DNA of 64,000 nucleotides from assembly GCF_014203115.1 (NCBI RefSeq), contig NZ_JACHIJ010000004.1, positions 434,001 to 498,000 on the forward strand, read 5' to 3'. Shown in pieces: positions 36,025 to 45,538 of this stretch. Below the pieces are notes generated by a model. That model saw only the letters and a program-made list of their open reading frames with translations, searched no databases and was not told where the DNA came from. The stretch is from Afipia massiliensis (GTDB lineage Bacteria > Pseudomonadota > Alphaproteobacteria > Rhizobiales > Xanthobacteraceae). Position 1 is the stretch's first letter. The number at the start of each line of letters is the position of its first letter. The position numbers were made by a program, and so were the translations under genes.

Positions 36025-38355
36025 TTACGCCGCGGTATCGACCTTGGCGGCACGGATCGCATCCCAGATTTTCACCGGCGTCAGCGGCGTCTGCAGGGAC
36101 TTGATTCCAAGCTCGCTCAACGCATCCATCACGCCGTTGACCACGCAAGGCGGACCGCCGATCGCGCCGGATTCGCCGCAACCCTTTGCACCCAGCGGAT
36201 TGGTCACGCACGGCGCCGAATCGTCGAGAGTGACTTCCATATGCGGCATGTCGCTGGCGCGTGGAATGCAGTAGTCCTGATAACTCGCGGTGAGCAACTG
36301 CCCAGAGGAATCGTAAACCACGCCTTCATAAAGCGCCTGCCCGATTCCCTGCGCCACGCCGCCGTGCACCTGACCGGTCACGAGCATCGGATTGATGGCA
36401 ACACCAACATCGTCCACCGTGGTGTAGCGAACCACGCGGGTCACGCCGGTGTCCGGATCGATCTCGACTTCGCAGATATGCGTGCCGTTCGGCCAGGTTG
36501 GGCCGTCCACATCACCCTGACTGTCGACGGTGAGACGCGCATCCTTCTCGCCCTTCGCCAGATCGAACAGGCTGACGCGCCGATCTGTACCAACCACCGT
36601 CAGGACGCCATCGCCATACTCGATGTCGCCGACCGAGGCTTCGAGCGCGTGCGAGGCCTTTTCGCGCGCCTTCTGAATCAGATCGCCTGCCGACACCACC
36701 GCCGCCGTGCCGCCCACGAACAGCGACCGCGAACCGACGCTGCCGCCACCTGTCGCCAAATCCGTGTCGCCTTGAATCACGTCGATACGGTCGACCGGGA
36801 TGCCGAGCGCGGCAGCGACCATCTGCGAGTAGCTGGTCTGAAGTCCTTGCCCCATCGCCTGCGTGCCTGACTGCAGCACCACACGGCCTTCGGCTGTGGC
36901 ATGCAGCGTGACCTTCTCCGTATGGACGCGGCCGCCGGTCCATTCGATGTAGCTGGTGAGGCCGCGTCCGTAGAGCAGGCCCTTTTTCTTCGCGGCCTTT
37001 TTGCGGGCGGCAAAACCATCCCAGTCCGCCAGTTTCGAGGCGCGTTCAAGCATGTGTGCGAAAGCGCCGCTATCGTAAACCTGACCGACGGCGTTGGTGT
37101 AGGGAATCTGCGCGGGCTTGATGTAGTTGACCTTGCGAATCTGGCGTGGGTCCATCCCGATCTGGCGTGCAGCGGCATCCATCAGCCGCTCGACGATAAA
37201 GACGGCTTCCGGCCGCCCGGCACCGCGATACGGCCCGGTCGGTGCGGTGTTGGTCAACACCGCCTTGATGTCGAAGTGAATCAACGGCAGATCGTAAACG
37301 CCGGTCGCCACGAACGGTCCCAGCACCAGCGGAATGATCACGCCGGCGCCGGTGAGGTACGCGCCGGTGCCGCCCAGCGAGCGGACGCGGAACGCCAGCA
37401 CGCGGCCCTTTTCATCGAGCGCGAATTCGCCGGTCGATGTGAGATCGCGGCCATGCGATCCGCCAATGAAATCGTCGATGCGGTCGCCGCGCCAGCGCAC
37501 CGCGCGCTTTAGCTTGGTGGCTGCGTAGGCAACGATGCCGTCTTCGGGATAGAGATTGACCTTGTGACCGAAGCCGCCGCCGATATCGCCAACCAGCACG
37601 TGAACGCTGTCTTTCGGACGCTTCAGCACAACATCCGCAAGAATGTCGCGCGTCGCTGTCGGGGTCTGGCTCTGGACATGCAGCGTAAGGCGGCCGGTTT
37701 TCCTGTCGACTTCCGCCAGGGTGCTGCGCGGCTCCATTGCGGACGGCACCAGGCGCTGGCTGGTGATATCGAGTGAGACAACATGCTTTGCCCTGGCGAA
37801 GGCAGCCTCCGTCGCCGCCGCATCGCCATAGTTCATCGCCGCGGCGATATTGTCCGGCGCGTCGGGCCAGACGGCCGGCGCGCCGGGCGCCAGTGCCTCC
37901 GCCGGACTGACGGCCGCAGGCAGAACCTCATAGTCGACAGCGATCGCCTCGGCTGCCGTCTGGGCATCGGCCCGCGAAGAGGCGAGCACGGCGGCGACCG
38001 GCTCGCCGGCGAAGCGGACAATATCATGCGCCAGCAACCGGCGCGGCGGCGCGGCCATCGGCGAGCCGTCCGGCCGCTTGAAGATCGGCAAGGTTGGAAT
38101 AGTGCCGATATCGTCCGCAACCAGATCAGCTCCGGTATAGACGGCTGCGACTCCCGCCATTGCCAGCGCGGCGCTGGTGTCGACCGCCGTGATTTTTGCG
38201 TGGGCGTGCGGTGAGCGCAGCACGTAAAGCCACAATGCGCCGTCCTGCGGCTTATCGTCGATGAAATGTCCCTGCCCTGTGAGAAGCCGCTGATCCTCAA
38301 GACGCTTGACGGATTGTCCCGCGCCGAAGCGCAGATTGGCGGGCAGAATGTTCAT
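36025..38355 (-). CDS. Molybdenum hydroxylase large subunit (xanthine/CO dehydrogenase family)
   Basis: The 776-residue protein matches the molybdopterin-cytosine-dinucleotide subunit of the xanthine oxidase family. It begins LRFGAGQSVKRLEDQRLLTGQG, has the GGGFGHK cofactor motif, PYRGAGRPEA near residue 375 and the base Glu728 in GCGESGAIGG. The PYRGAGR loop differs from the AYXCSFR of true CO dehydrogenase, so this is a CoxL form II-like enzyme of unknown substrate. The ATG at 38355 follows AAGGAATC. The medium FAD and small 2Fe-2S subunit genes are not adjacent. It is divergent from an oxidoreductase gene. Confidence 0.88.
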   Translation of the reverse strand: MNILPANLRFGAGQSVKRLEDQRLLTGQGHFIDDKPQDGALWLYVLRSPHAHAKITAVDTSAALAMAGVAAVYTGADLVADDIGTIPTLPIFKRPDGSPMAAPPRRLLAHDIVRFAGEPVAAVLASSRADAQTAAEAIAVDYEVLPAAVSPAEALAPGAPAVWPDAPDNIAAAMNYGDAAATEAAFARAKHVVSLDITSQRLVPSAMEPRSTLAEVDRKTGRLTLHVQSQTPTATRDILADVVLKRPKDSVHVLVGDIGGGFGHKVNLYPEDGIVAYAATKLKRAVRWRGDRIDDFIGGSHGRDLTSTGEFALDEKGRVLAFRVRSLGGTGAYLTGAGVIIPLVLGPFVATGVYDLPLIHFDIKAVLTNTAPTGPYRGAGRPEAVFIVERLMDAAARQIGMDPRQIRKVNYIKPAQIPYTNAVGQVYDSGAFAHMLERASKLADWDGFAARKKAAKKKGLLYGRGLTSYIEWTGGRVHTEKVTLHATAEGRVVLQSGTQAMGQGLQTSYSQMVAAALGIPVDRIDVIQGDTDLATGGGSVGSRSLFVGGTAAVVSAGDLIQKAREKASHALEASVGDIEYGDGVLTVVGTDRRVSLFDLAKGEKDARLTVDSQGDVDGPTWPNGTHICEVEIDPDTGVTRVVRYTTVDDVGVAINPMLVTGQVHGGVAQGIGQALYEGVVYDSSGQLLTASYQDYCIPRASDMPHMEVTLDDSAPCVTNPLGAKGCGESGAIGGPPCVVNGVMDALSELGIKSLQTPLTPVKIWDAIRAAKVDTAA

Positions 38356-38559
38356 GAAGATTCCTTCGAAGTGGTGACCTGGCACCGGAGCGGCGGCAAT
38401 CCCCATCGCTTCCAAATGCCGGTTCCGCATAGCACAATCATGCGCTCGGAGTTGAGTCCGCGAATTGGTTTGCCGCCATGCGCTGGAATCGGGGCTTCCA
38501 AGCCCCCGCGACCCCGTCCCGACCTTGCATGTCCGGCAGCGCCGATTAAGGTCGCAGCG

Positions 38560-40665
38560 ATGAACGAGATGCTCCGCGCCAAGTCCGTACCGCTCCGGGT
38601 CGCAGCAACAGCGTGCCCGCATGATTGCCCCTCGACCTGTGCCCTGGAAGTCGATGTGCTCGACGAGCGCACCATCGGCCGCGTGCGCGGCGCTCGGGAC
38701 AACGGCTATACCGCCGGCGTGATCTGCGCCAAGGTCGCCCGCTACGCCGAGCGCATCCATCACCCCGACCGCCTGACCCAGCCGCTGATTCGCACCGGCC
38801 CCAAGGGCTCCGGCACTTTTGCGCCGATCTCGTGGGATAATGCGCTTGATCTGGTCGCGGAGAAATTCCGCGAGGCCGAGGCCCGCCATGGTAGCGAGGC
38901 GGTGTGGCCCTATCAGTACGCGGGGACCATGGGTCTGGTGATGCGCGATGGCATCCATCGCCTGCGCCATGCCAAGAAGTATTCCGGATTCCATTCGACC
39001 ATCTGCGTCAATCCGGCATGGACCGGCTTCATCGCGGGCACCGGCCTGCTCGCGGGCCCCGACCCGCGCGAAATGGCGAAGTCCGATTGCGTGGTGATCT
39101 GGGGGACCAATGCGGTCAGCACCCAGGTCAACGTCATGACCCACGCAACGCGCGCGCGGAAGGAACGTGGCGCGAAAATCGTCGCGGTGGACGTCTACAT
39201 GAACGGCACCATGGAGCAGGCGGACCTCGCCGTGCTGGTGCGGCCGGGTACTGACGGCGCGCTCGCCTGCGCCGTGATGCACTGCCTGTTCCGCGATGGC
39301 AAAGCGGACCGGGATTTCCTGACGCAGTTCACCGATGCGCCGCACGAGTTGGAGCAGCATCTGCGTAGCCGAGATCCGGAATGGGCTTCGAAGATCACAG
39401 GCTGTCCGGTCGAGACCATCGAAGAGTTCGCTGCCCTGGTGGGCAACACGCCGCGCACATACTTCCGGCTCGGCTATGGCTTCTCGCGGTCGCGCAACGG
39501 CGCCGCGAACATGCATGCGGCGAGTTGTATCGCGGCGGTGACGGGCGCATGGCGCCATGAAGGCGGCGGCGCGTTCCACAACAACGGCGCGATCTATCAT
39601 TGGGACCGCACTCTTATCGAGGGGCTCGACGCGGTGGACCCGTCGGTCCGCTCGCTCGATCAATCGCGCATCGGCGCGATCCTGTGCGGCGACGCCGATG
39701 CGCTGATGGGTGGCCCGCCGGTAACGGCGATGCTGATCCAGAACACAAATCCGGTTTCGGTCGCCCCGGACCAGACCCGCGTCAAGCAAGGGTTCGCGCG
39801 CGAGGATCTGTTCGTGTGCATCCATGAGCAGTTCATGACCGAGACGGCGAAGGCGGCCGATCTCGTGCTGCCGGCCACGATGTTCATGGAGCATGACGAC
39901 GTTTATCAAGGCGGCGGACATCAATACATCATTGCGGGCCCCAAACTGATCGAGCCGCCGGGCGAATGTCGTTCCAACCATGACGTGATTGTCGGCCTCG
40001 CCAGGCGCCTCGGCGCCGAACATCGCGGCTTCGACATGACGCCGCGCGAGATCATCGACTGGACGCTGCAAAAATCCGGCTGGGGCACGCTGGAAAATCT
40101 TGAGCGCGAGCGCTGGATCGACTGCCAGCCGGATTTCGACACCGCGCATTACAGCAAGGGCTTCGCGTGGCCGGATGGCAAATTCCGCTTCAAACCCGAT
40201 TGGCTAACAGTGCCGTTTCGCTGCCCATGGCATTCCGGACCAGTCGAAGGACTGCCGGAATTGCCCGACCACTGGACCGTGATCGAGGAAGCCGACGACC
40301 AGCATCATTTCCGTCTGGCGACATCGCCCGCGCGCAACTTCCTCAACACCACCTTCAACGAGACACCCACCTCGCTTGGCCGCGAGCAGCGGCCGATGGT
40401 GATGATCCATCCTGACGACGCAGCGGAGCTATCGATTGCAGACGGCAGCAAGGTGGTCCTCGGCAATCAGCGCGGCGAAGTGCGCATTCATGCCAAGGTC
40501 TTCGAAGGCGTTCGGCGTGGTGTGCTGATCGCGGAGTCGATCTGGCCGAATGACGCGTATGAAGACGGCCGCGGTATCAACACGCTGACGGGCGCAGATC
40601 CGATCGCGCCCTATGGCGGCGCGGCGTTCCACGACAACCGAGTCTGGATCAAACCTGCCGCTTAA
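38560..40665 (+). CDS. Molybdopterin oxidoreductase, DMSO reductase family
   Basis: The 701-residue protein starts at ATG 38560. The N-terminal 4Fe-4S site is visible as Cys19, Cys23, Cys27 and Cys56 (CPHDCPSTC and GVIC). The molybdopterin domain holds the IWGTNAVSTQVN loop and MLIQNTNPVS, and the C-terminal MGD-binding domain holds ATSPARNFLNTTFNE and MIHPDDAAELSIADG. There is no Tat signal, so it is cytoplasmic, in the assimilatory nitrate reductase/formate dehydrogenase-like branch. Substrate is unknown. Start-to-start distance to the divergent molybdenum hydroxylase gene is 204 bp; both need Mo cofactor. Confidence 0.87.
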   Translation: MNEMLRAKSVPLRVAATACPHDCPSTCALEVDVLDERTIGRVRGARDNGYTAGVICAKVARYAERIHHPDRLTQPLIRTGPKGSGTFAPISWDNALDLVAEKFREAEARHGSEAVWPYQYAGTMGLVMRDGIHRLRHAKKYSGFHSTICVNPAWTGFIAGTGLLAGPDPREMAKSDCVVIWGTNAVSTQVNVMTHATRARKERGAKIVAVDVYMNGTMEQADLAVLVRPGTDGALACAVMHCLFRDGKADRDFLTQFTDAPHELEQHLRSRDPEWASKITGCPVETIEEFAALVGNTPRTYFRLGYGFSRSRNGAANMHAASCIAAVTGAWRHEGGGAFHNNGAIYHWDRTLIEGLDAVDPSVRSLDQSRIGAILCGDADALMGGPPVTAMLIQNTNPVSVAPDQTRVKQGFAREDLFVCIHEQFMTETAKAADLVLPATMFMEHDDVYQGGGHQYIIAGPKLIEPPGECRSNHDVIVGLARRLGAEHRGFDMTPREIIDWTLQKSGWGTLENLERERWIDCQPDFDTAHYSKGFAWPDGKFRFKPDWLTVPFRCPWHSGPVEGLPELPDHWTVIEEADDQHHFRLATSPARNFLNTTFNETPTSLGREQRPMVMIHPDDAAELSIADGSKVVLGNQRGEVRIHAKVFEGVRRGVLIAESIWPNDAYEDGRGINTLTGADPIAPYGGAAFHDNRVWIKPAA

Positions 40666-40682
40666 ATAAACCCGGCTCGTCG

Positions 40683-41456
40683 TTACATCCAGCTTCGGAT
40701 CAGCATATAGATCGCGACACAGGAAATCACGCCGACAAAGGCGTCGTTGAGGAGCGTCCGCTTGTCTGCCAGCAAATGCGCGGACTTCACGCCCGCGAAT
40801 CCGCCGACCAGACCCCCGGCGATAAAGACTGCGGTCAGCGGCCAATCCACCAGACCGGAGAAAGCATAGCTCGTCGCCGTGGTGAGGCCGAAGGCCAGCA
40901 CGGCCACCAGTGAGGAACTCACCGCATAAACCAGAGGCATGTCGGTCGCGAAGACGAGTGCGGGCACAATCAGGAAGCCGCCGCCGATGCCGAAGAAGCC
41001 GGAGAGCATTCCGGTCGCAAGCCCGAGACCGGCGAGCACCGGCGCATTGGCTTTGCTCAGCCGCACAAACTGGTTGCCGCTGTGATCGCGACGCCGTCGC
41101 ATCAGGACGGCGACCACCAGCATCAGAATCGCAAACATCATCAACAGACGCTGCCCATCGACCATCTTGCCGACCAGAGAGCCCAGAAATGCTCCGATGA
41201 TCCCGGCACCCGCGAGCACCGCCGCGCAGTCCCACTTCACCATTCCCGAACGCGCGTGGATAATGAGGTTGAACGCTGCGCTCGCCGCAACGGCCAGCGA
41301 GCTTGTGCCGATCGCCACATGCGCGTTCGGCACGCCGACCAGATAGACCATCAAGGGGACTGCGAGAATCGAACCGCCGCCGCCGACGAGACCCAGCGAA
41401 AAGCCGACAAGCGAGCCCGATGCCGCTCCGAGCAAGCCTTGCGCCAAGGACATCAT
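40683..41456 (-). CDS. TauE/SafE family sulfite/sulfonate exporter
   Basis: This is a 257-residue inner-membrane protein with about eight helices and two repeated TauE/SafE motifs: GFSLGLVGGGGSILAVPLMVYL near the start and GMLSGFFGIGGGFLIVPALV in the middle. The frame extends 25 codons further upstream, but that part is polar and without a ribosome site, so the Met at 41456 or the next one is preferred. Relatives export sulfite, sulfoacetate or related anions. It converges on the molybdopterin oxidoreductase gene. Confidence 0.85.
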   Translation of the reverse strand: MMSLAQGLLGAASGSLVGFSLGLVGGGGSILAVPLMVYLVGVPNAHVAIGTSSLAVAASAAFNLIIHARSGMVKWDCAAVLAGAGIIGAFLGSLVGKMVDGQRLLMMFAILMLVVAVLMRRRRDHSGNQFVRLSKANAPVLAGLGLATGMLSGFFGIGGGFLIVPALVFATDMPLVYAVSSSLVAVLAFGLTTATSYAFSGLVDWPLTAVFIAGGLVGGFAGVKSAHLLADKRTLLNDAFVGVISCVAIYMLIRSWM

Positions 41457-41628
41457 GGAAAGAACATCATGCTGCTCGCCCCCGCCAGCGGTTCGTTCCG
41501 CCGTGCTGTTTCCGTTCAGTCGGGACAGCATGACACGATTTCAGCGCAGGAACACCGGCAACGGCAGAATTCAGCAGCTTTCAACAGGTCTGCAAGGTTG
41601 CGTTAACGCTTGGACGAGCAACCGCCCG

Positions 41629-43149
41629 TTATGCGGACGGGCGATTTTCCCAATACGGATCGCGCAGCTTTCGCTTGAAGATCTTGCCGCTGGCCTCGCG
41701 CGGGAGCGCGTCGAGGAAGTTGATCTCTTTCGGCACTTTGAAGTTCGCCAGCCGCTTGCGCAGATAGTCCTGCACATCCTTCGGGGTTAAACGGACACCA
41801 ATCTCCTGCTCGATACAGGCGCACAGCCGTTCACCGAACTCCTCGTCCGGGATGCCGAACACCGCGCAGTCGCGCACGCCGTCCATGCCGATCAAGGTAT
41901 TTTCGATTTCCGCGGGGTAGATGTTGACACCGCCCGAAATCACCATGTCGCGTTTGCGGTCACACAGGAACAGATAGCCGTCCTCGTCGAGGTAACCGAC
42001 GTCGCCGACGCTGATCAGGCCTTCCCGGCCGGCTTCTTCACGCGCACCCGCTTTGCGGTGATAATCAAAATCCGGGATCGCGGTTTGCCGCATGAAGATC
42101 TCGCCGATCTCGTTCACGCCGCAGGGCTCACCGTTCGGGCCGAAAATCTTGACGATGCCGCCTTCGATGGCGCGCCCGACCGTGCCGGGTTTCGCCAGCG
42201 CCTCCTGCGCCGAATGCCAGATTGGAATTCCGGTTTCGGTCGAGCCGAAATACTCGTGGACGACTGGCCCCCACCATTCGATCATCGCCCGCTTCACCGG
42301 CGCCGGACACGGCGCGGCGCCGTGCACCACGAAGCGCAGCGACGACAGGTCGTAGCGCGTCTTCACCTCGTCGGGCAGCCGCAACAGGCGCACAAACATC
42401 GTCGGCACCATGTGCATGTGCGTGACCTTGTGCTGCTCGATCATCTGCAACAGATCCTCGGGATCGAAGCGCGGCTCCAGCACGATGGTGCAGTCATGGC
42501 GGAACGCCAGCATGCCATAGGAATTCGGCGCCGAATGATACATCGGCCCGTTCATCAGAATGATCTGATCCTCATTCGGCTTCACGCCATAGGTAATGGC
42601 ACTCACCCGTTCGGCGATAGCTATTTGCTCGGGTTGCATCGGCAGACGCCGGACACCCTTTGGCCGGCCCGTAGTACCGGAGGTATAGAACATCGGCGAT
42701 GCCCGGCCCGGCGCGTCCTTGGATGGTGCATGGCTGTCGCGCCACGTATCCCAATCCACAAAGCCATCGGGCACACGCGCCAACTCAGGAGAAACACTGA
42801 ACACGTCCGCGATTTCCGGTGGCGTCGCCACCACCAGCAGCGGCAACCGCTTCGGCAAGCCATCCCTGACCTGGGGCAACAGGTCGGCGTGGCAGACCAG
42901 CGCATGGGCGCCGCTGTCGGCCAGAATATAGGCAACCTCTTCGGCCTTAAGGTGCCAGTTGATCGGCACCACTGGCGAGCCGAGCATCGCTGCTGCCGAT
43001 GAGGCTTCGAAGAAAGCGAAATCGTTGCGCAGCATCAAGCCCACGGGCGCACCATCGCGAACGCCGAGCGTCCTGAAGCCATTCGCCGCGCGCGCGATGC
43101 GCTCTTGAATCTCGGGAGTGCTGATCTGGCGATCGCCGCTGATGATCAT
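41629..43149 (-). CDS. Acyl-CoA synthetase (AMP-forming)
   Basis: A 506-residue ANL-superfamily ligase. Motifs are complete: P-loop FYTSGTTGRPKGV, adenine-binding YFGSTETG, SVGDVGYLDEDGYLFLCDRKRD with the hinge Asp, and the catalytic Lys in REASGKIFKRKL. It would activate a carboxylate as the acyl adenylate and pass it to CoA. It lies 66 bp downstream of a LivK-type receptor gene and a nitronate monooxygenase gene on the same strand, so an uptake-plus-activation unit for an unknown carboxylate is plausible. The start at 43149 is chosen; 13 further codons upstream lack homologous sequence. Confidence 0.9.
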   Translation of the reverse strand: MIISGDRQISTPEIQERIARAANGFRTLGVRDGAPVGLMLRNDFAFFEASSAAAMLGSPVVPINWHLKAEEVAYILADSGAHALVCHADLLPQVRDGLPKRLPLLVVATPPEIADVFSVSPELARVPDGFVDWDTWRDSHAPSKDAPGRASPMFYTSGTTGRPKGVRRLPMQPEQIAIAERVSAITYGVKPNEDQIILMNGPMYHSAPNSYGMLAFRHDCTIVLEPRFDPEDLLQMIEQHKVTHMHMVPTMFVRLLRLPDEVKTRYDLSSLRFVVHGAAPCPAPVKRAMIEWWGPVVHEYFGSTETGIPIWHSAQEALAKPGTVGRAIEGGIVKIFGPNGEPCGVNEIGEIFMRQTAIPDFDYHRKAGAREEAGREGLISVGDVGYLDEDGYLFLCDRKRDMVISGGVNIYPAEIENTLIGMDGVRDCAVFGIPDEEFGERLCACIEQEIGVRLTPKDVQDYLRKRLANFKVPKEINFLDALPREASGKIFKRKLRDPYWENRPSA

Positions 43150-43215
43150 CGTGTCGTTCCGGTTGGAAAAGGACGAGAACGGGCGCACCGCATCCGCGGC
43201 GCGCCCGCTATGGCT

Positions 43216-44406
43216 TTACTGATCGTCGAGAACCTTGCCGAACCCGACCCAGCTCTTGCCGTCGAAGCGACGCAGCAGCAACTGCTGGAACGGCAGGTAA
43301 TCGTCCGGACCGGTAGTGATCGTGATGCCAGGCAACAGCAACGGCAACTGAAGGTCCTTCAGCGACGCAGCCTGACGCTTGATATTCTCGGCACTGAAAT
43401 CGTCCTTGCACGCCTTGAGAACCGCGACCATCAGCTGGGCGTAGTTATATCCGGCGGCATAGTTGGAATTGTTGAGATCTGCATTCGGCATGTACTGCTT
43501 CATGAACGCGAAGTAGTCCTTCACGCCCGGATCGTTCGCCCACTGAACGTCCTGGACGTCCTTCTGGTTGCTGGACGAGATCATGCCGACGGCATTCTCG
43601 AGACCGGCCGGCGCCAGAAACGAGATCGACGCCGCCGAGGTTGGCAGGAAGGTCAGTTCGGGCTTCCAGCCCAGTTCCGCAATCCCCTTGATCAGCTGCG
43701 ACGTGAATTTCCCAAGCACCACACCGAACAGCACGTCAGCCCCGGAAGCCTTCAAGCTCGCGAGCTGCGAGCTGATGGTCGGCGCGCTGGTTTCATAGCT
43801 GACCTCTGAGACGATCATCGTGGCAGCCTTGGCGCCGAGCGCGCGCTTGAAGCCGTTGACGTAGTCGCGGCCGAAATCATCGTTCTGCGCAAGGATTGCG
43901 ATCTTCGCATTCGGCTTGGTTTGCAGAATGTACTTGGCGTAAATGACGCCCTCGGACTCGTAGGCCGCCATGCCTGGCATCGTGTACGGGAAGCCCTTCG
44001 GATCGGCCCACTTGGTCGCACCGCTGAGGACGAAGAGCTGAGGGATCTTCTTGCCGTTGAGATAGCGATGCACGGCGTTATTGGTCGCGGTGCCGAGCGA
44101 GCCGAACATCACCTGCACCTCGTCCTGCTCGACGAGTTTGCGCGTGTGCTCGACGGTCTTCGGGGGTGAATAGGCGTCATCCATACTGATGAACTTCACC
44201 TTGCGCCCGTTAATGCCGCCCTCGGCATTGACCTTCTCGAAATACGCTTCCTGCACACGGCCGATAGTGCCGAAGCCCGACAGCGGCCCGCTGTAAGGCA
44301 AGGTCTGTCCGATGCGGATTTCACCCTTTGCATCCGCCAGCGCTTGCGTCACTCCGCAAGCGGTGAGCGTCATCAACGCAATCGCGCGCAATGGTCCGGC
44401 TCTCAT
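43216..44406 (-). CDS. LivK-type ABC transporter substrate-binding protein
   Basis: The 396-residue receptor opens with signal peptide RAIALMTLTACGVTQALA, which contains LTAC, so lipidation at Cys is possible although AxA cleavage also fits. The body begins GEIRIGQTLPYSGPLSGFG and continues as Peripla_BP_6. It is placed between the nitronate monooxygenase and acyl-CoA synthetase genes on the same strand, implying a shared substrate. No permease genes adjoin. Confidence 0.87.
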   Translation of the reverse strand: MRAGPLRAIALMTLTACGVTQALADAKGEIRIGQTLPYSGPLSGFGTIGRVQEAYFEKVNAEGGINGRKVKFISMDDAYSPPKTVEHTRKLVEQDEVQVMFGSLGTATNNAVHRYLNGKKIPQLFVLSGATKWADPKGFPYTMPGMAAYESEGVIYAKYILQTKPNAKIAILAQNDDFGRDYVNGFKRALGAKAATMIVSEVSYETSAPTISSQLASLKASGADVLFGVVLGKFTSQLIKGIAELGWKPELTFLPTSAASISFLAPAGLENAVGMISSSNQKDVQDVQWANDPGVKDYFAFMKQYMPNADLNNSNYAAGYNYAQLMVAVLKACKDDFSAENIKRQAASLKDLQLPLLLPGITITTGPDDYLPFQQLLLRRFDGKSWVGFGKVLDDQ

Positions 44407-44467
44407 GATTCTCTCCCTGGGTTGATTGATATTATCGGACCGCGCTTATGCGCGTCCCGCCACTCGT

Positions 44468-45442
44468 TCAGGCGCTCGCGCGCCTTGCGAAATCGCCACT
44501 GGCTTCAGCAAATTCCGCCTTCAGGCGCTCGACCAGTTCCGCCACCGGCGGCACGTCGGTGATCTGGCCGATGCCCTGCCCCGAGCCCCAGATGTCGCGC
44601 CAGGCCTTGACCTTCATGTTGCCGCCCGAGCCGAAGTTCATCTTGGTCTTGTCGGCAACCGGCAAATTGTCGGGATCGAGGCCCGCGGCCGCAATCGACG
44701 GGCCGAGATAGTTGCCGTGAACGCCGGTGAACAGGTTGGTGTAGACCGTGTCATGGGCCGCGTAGTCGGTCAGCGCCTTCTTGTAGGCCTCGTCGGCATT
44801 GGCCTCGACAGTGGCGATAAAGCGCGTGCCCATGTAGGCCATGTCGGCACCGAGCGCGAGCGCGGATGCAATGCCCCAGCCGTCAGAGATTGCGCCCGAC
44901 AGCAGGATGGTGCCCTTGAACCATTGCTTCACTTCACGCACCAGCGCGAAGGGCGACAGCGTTCCGGCATGACCGCCCGCGCCGGCGCAGACCAGAATGA
45001 GGCCATCAACACCCTGCTCGGCCGCCTTGCGGGCATGCTTCACATTGATCACGTCGTGGAACACGACGCCGCCATAGGAATGCGCTGCATCGACAATCTC
45101 GGACGGCGGACGCAGCGAAGTGATGATGATCGGAACCTTGTGCTTCACGCAGGTTTCCATGTCTTTCATCAGGCGATCGTTGGAGGCGTGGCAGATCTGA
45201 TTGACCGCGTAGGGCGCGACCTTCTTGTGCGGGTTCAGCGCCTGGTATTCGCCGAGTTCGTCCTCGATCTGCGTCAACCATTCACCGAGCTTCTCGACCG
45301 GCCGCGCGTTCAACGCCGGGAACGAACCGACGATGCCGGCCTTGCATTGCGCGATGACAAGTTCGGGACCCGACACGATAAAGAGCGGCGACCCGAGAAC
45401 GGGCAGTTCAAGCGTACCGGTGAGAGAAGCTGGAAGCGGCAT
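44468..45442 (-). CDS. Nitronate monooxygenase (2-nitropropane dioxygenase family)
   Basis: A 324-residue FMN-dependent TIM-barrel enzyme. Family features include SPLFIVSGPELVIAQCKAGIVGSFPALNARP at the start, GLILVCAGAGGHAG with the glycine-rich FMN phosphate loop, and ALALGADMAYMGTRFIAT. The His in GAGGHAG stands at the usual catalytic position. It would oxidise nitronates or related compounds, but many family members have other substrates. It is the first gene of a run with a solute receptor and a ligase, and is divergent from a LysR regulator that is the likely controller. Confidence 0.88.
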   Translation of the reverse strand: MPLPASLTGTLELPVLGSPLFIVSGPELVIAQCKAGIVGSFPALNARPVEKLGEWLTQIEDELGEYQALNPHKKVAPYAVNQICHASNDRLMKDMETCVKHKVPIIITSLRPPSEIVDAAHSYGGVVFHDVINVKHARKAAEQGVDGLILVCAGAGGHAGTLSPFALVREVKQWFKGTILLSGAISDGWGIASALALGADMAYMGTRFIATVEANADEAYKKALTDYAAHDTVYTNLFTGVHGNYLGPSIAAAGLDPDNLPVADKTKMNFGSGGNMKVKAWRDIWGSGQGIGQITDVPPVAELVERLKAEFAEASGDFARRASA

Positions 45443-45538
45443 CAGATTTTCCTGCGTTGAATGTGAGCGACGATAACATCTTGACCCGCCCCCCCTATCT
45501 CCAATATTGAACACTTGTTGTATCAGGATTGAACAGAA

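Noticed and set aside
38356-40149. A very long minus-strand open frame continuing upstream of the molybdenum hydroxylase gene, antisense to the molybdopterin oxidoreductase gene
   Set aside because: The plus-strand frame carries all the family motifs; the antisense frame is rich in Arg/His/Ala and is a by-product of high GC codon bias.
41620-41634. CGCCCGTTATGCG, identical to the core of the 71-bp repeat copy A
   Set aside because: It overlaps the stop codon region of the acyl-CoA synthetase gene, flanks do not match the repeat, and it is not upstream of a comparable unit; likely chance.
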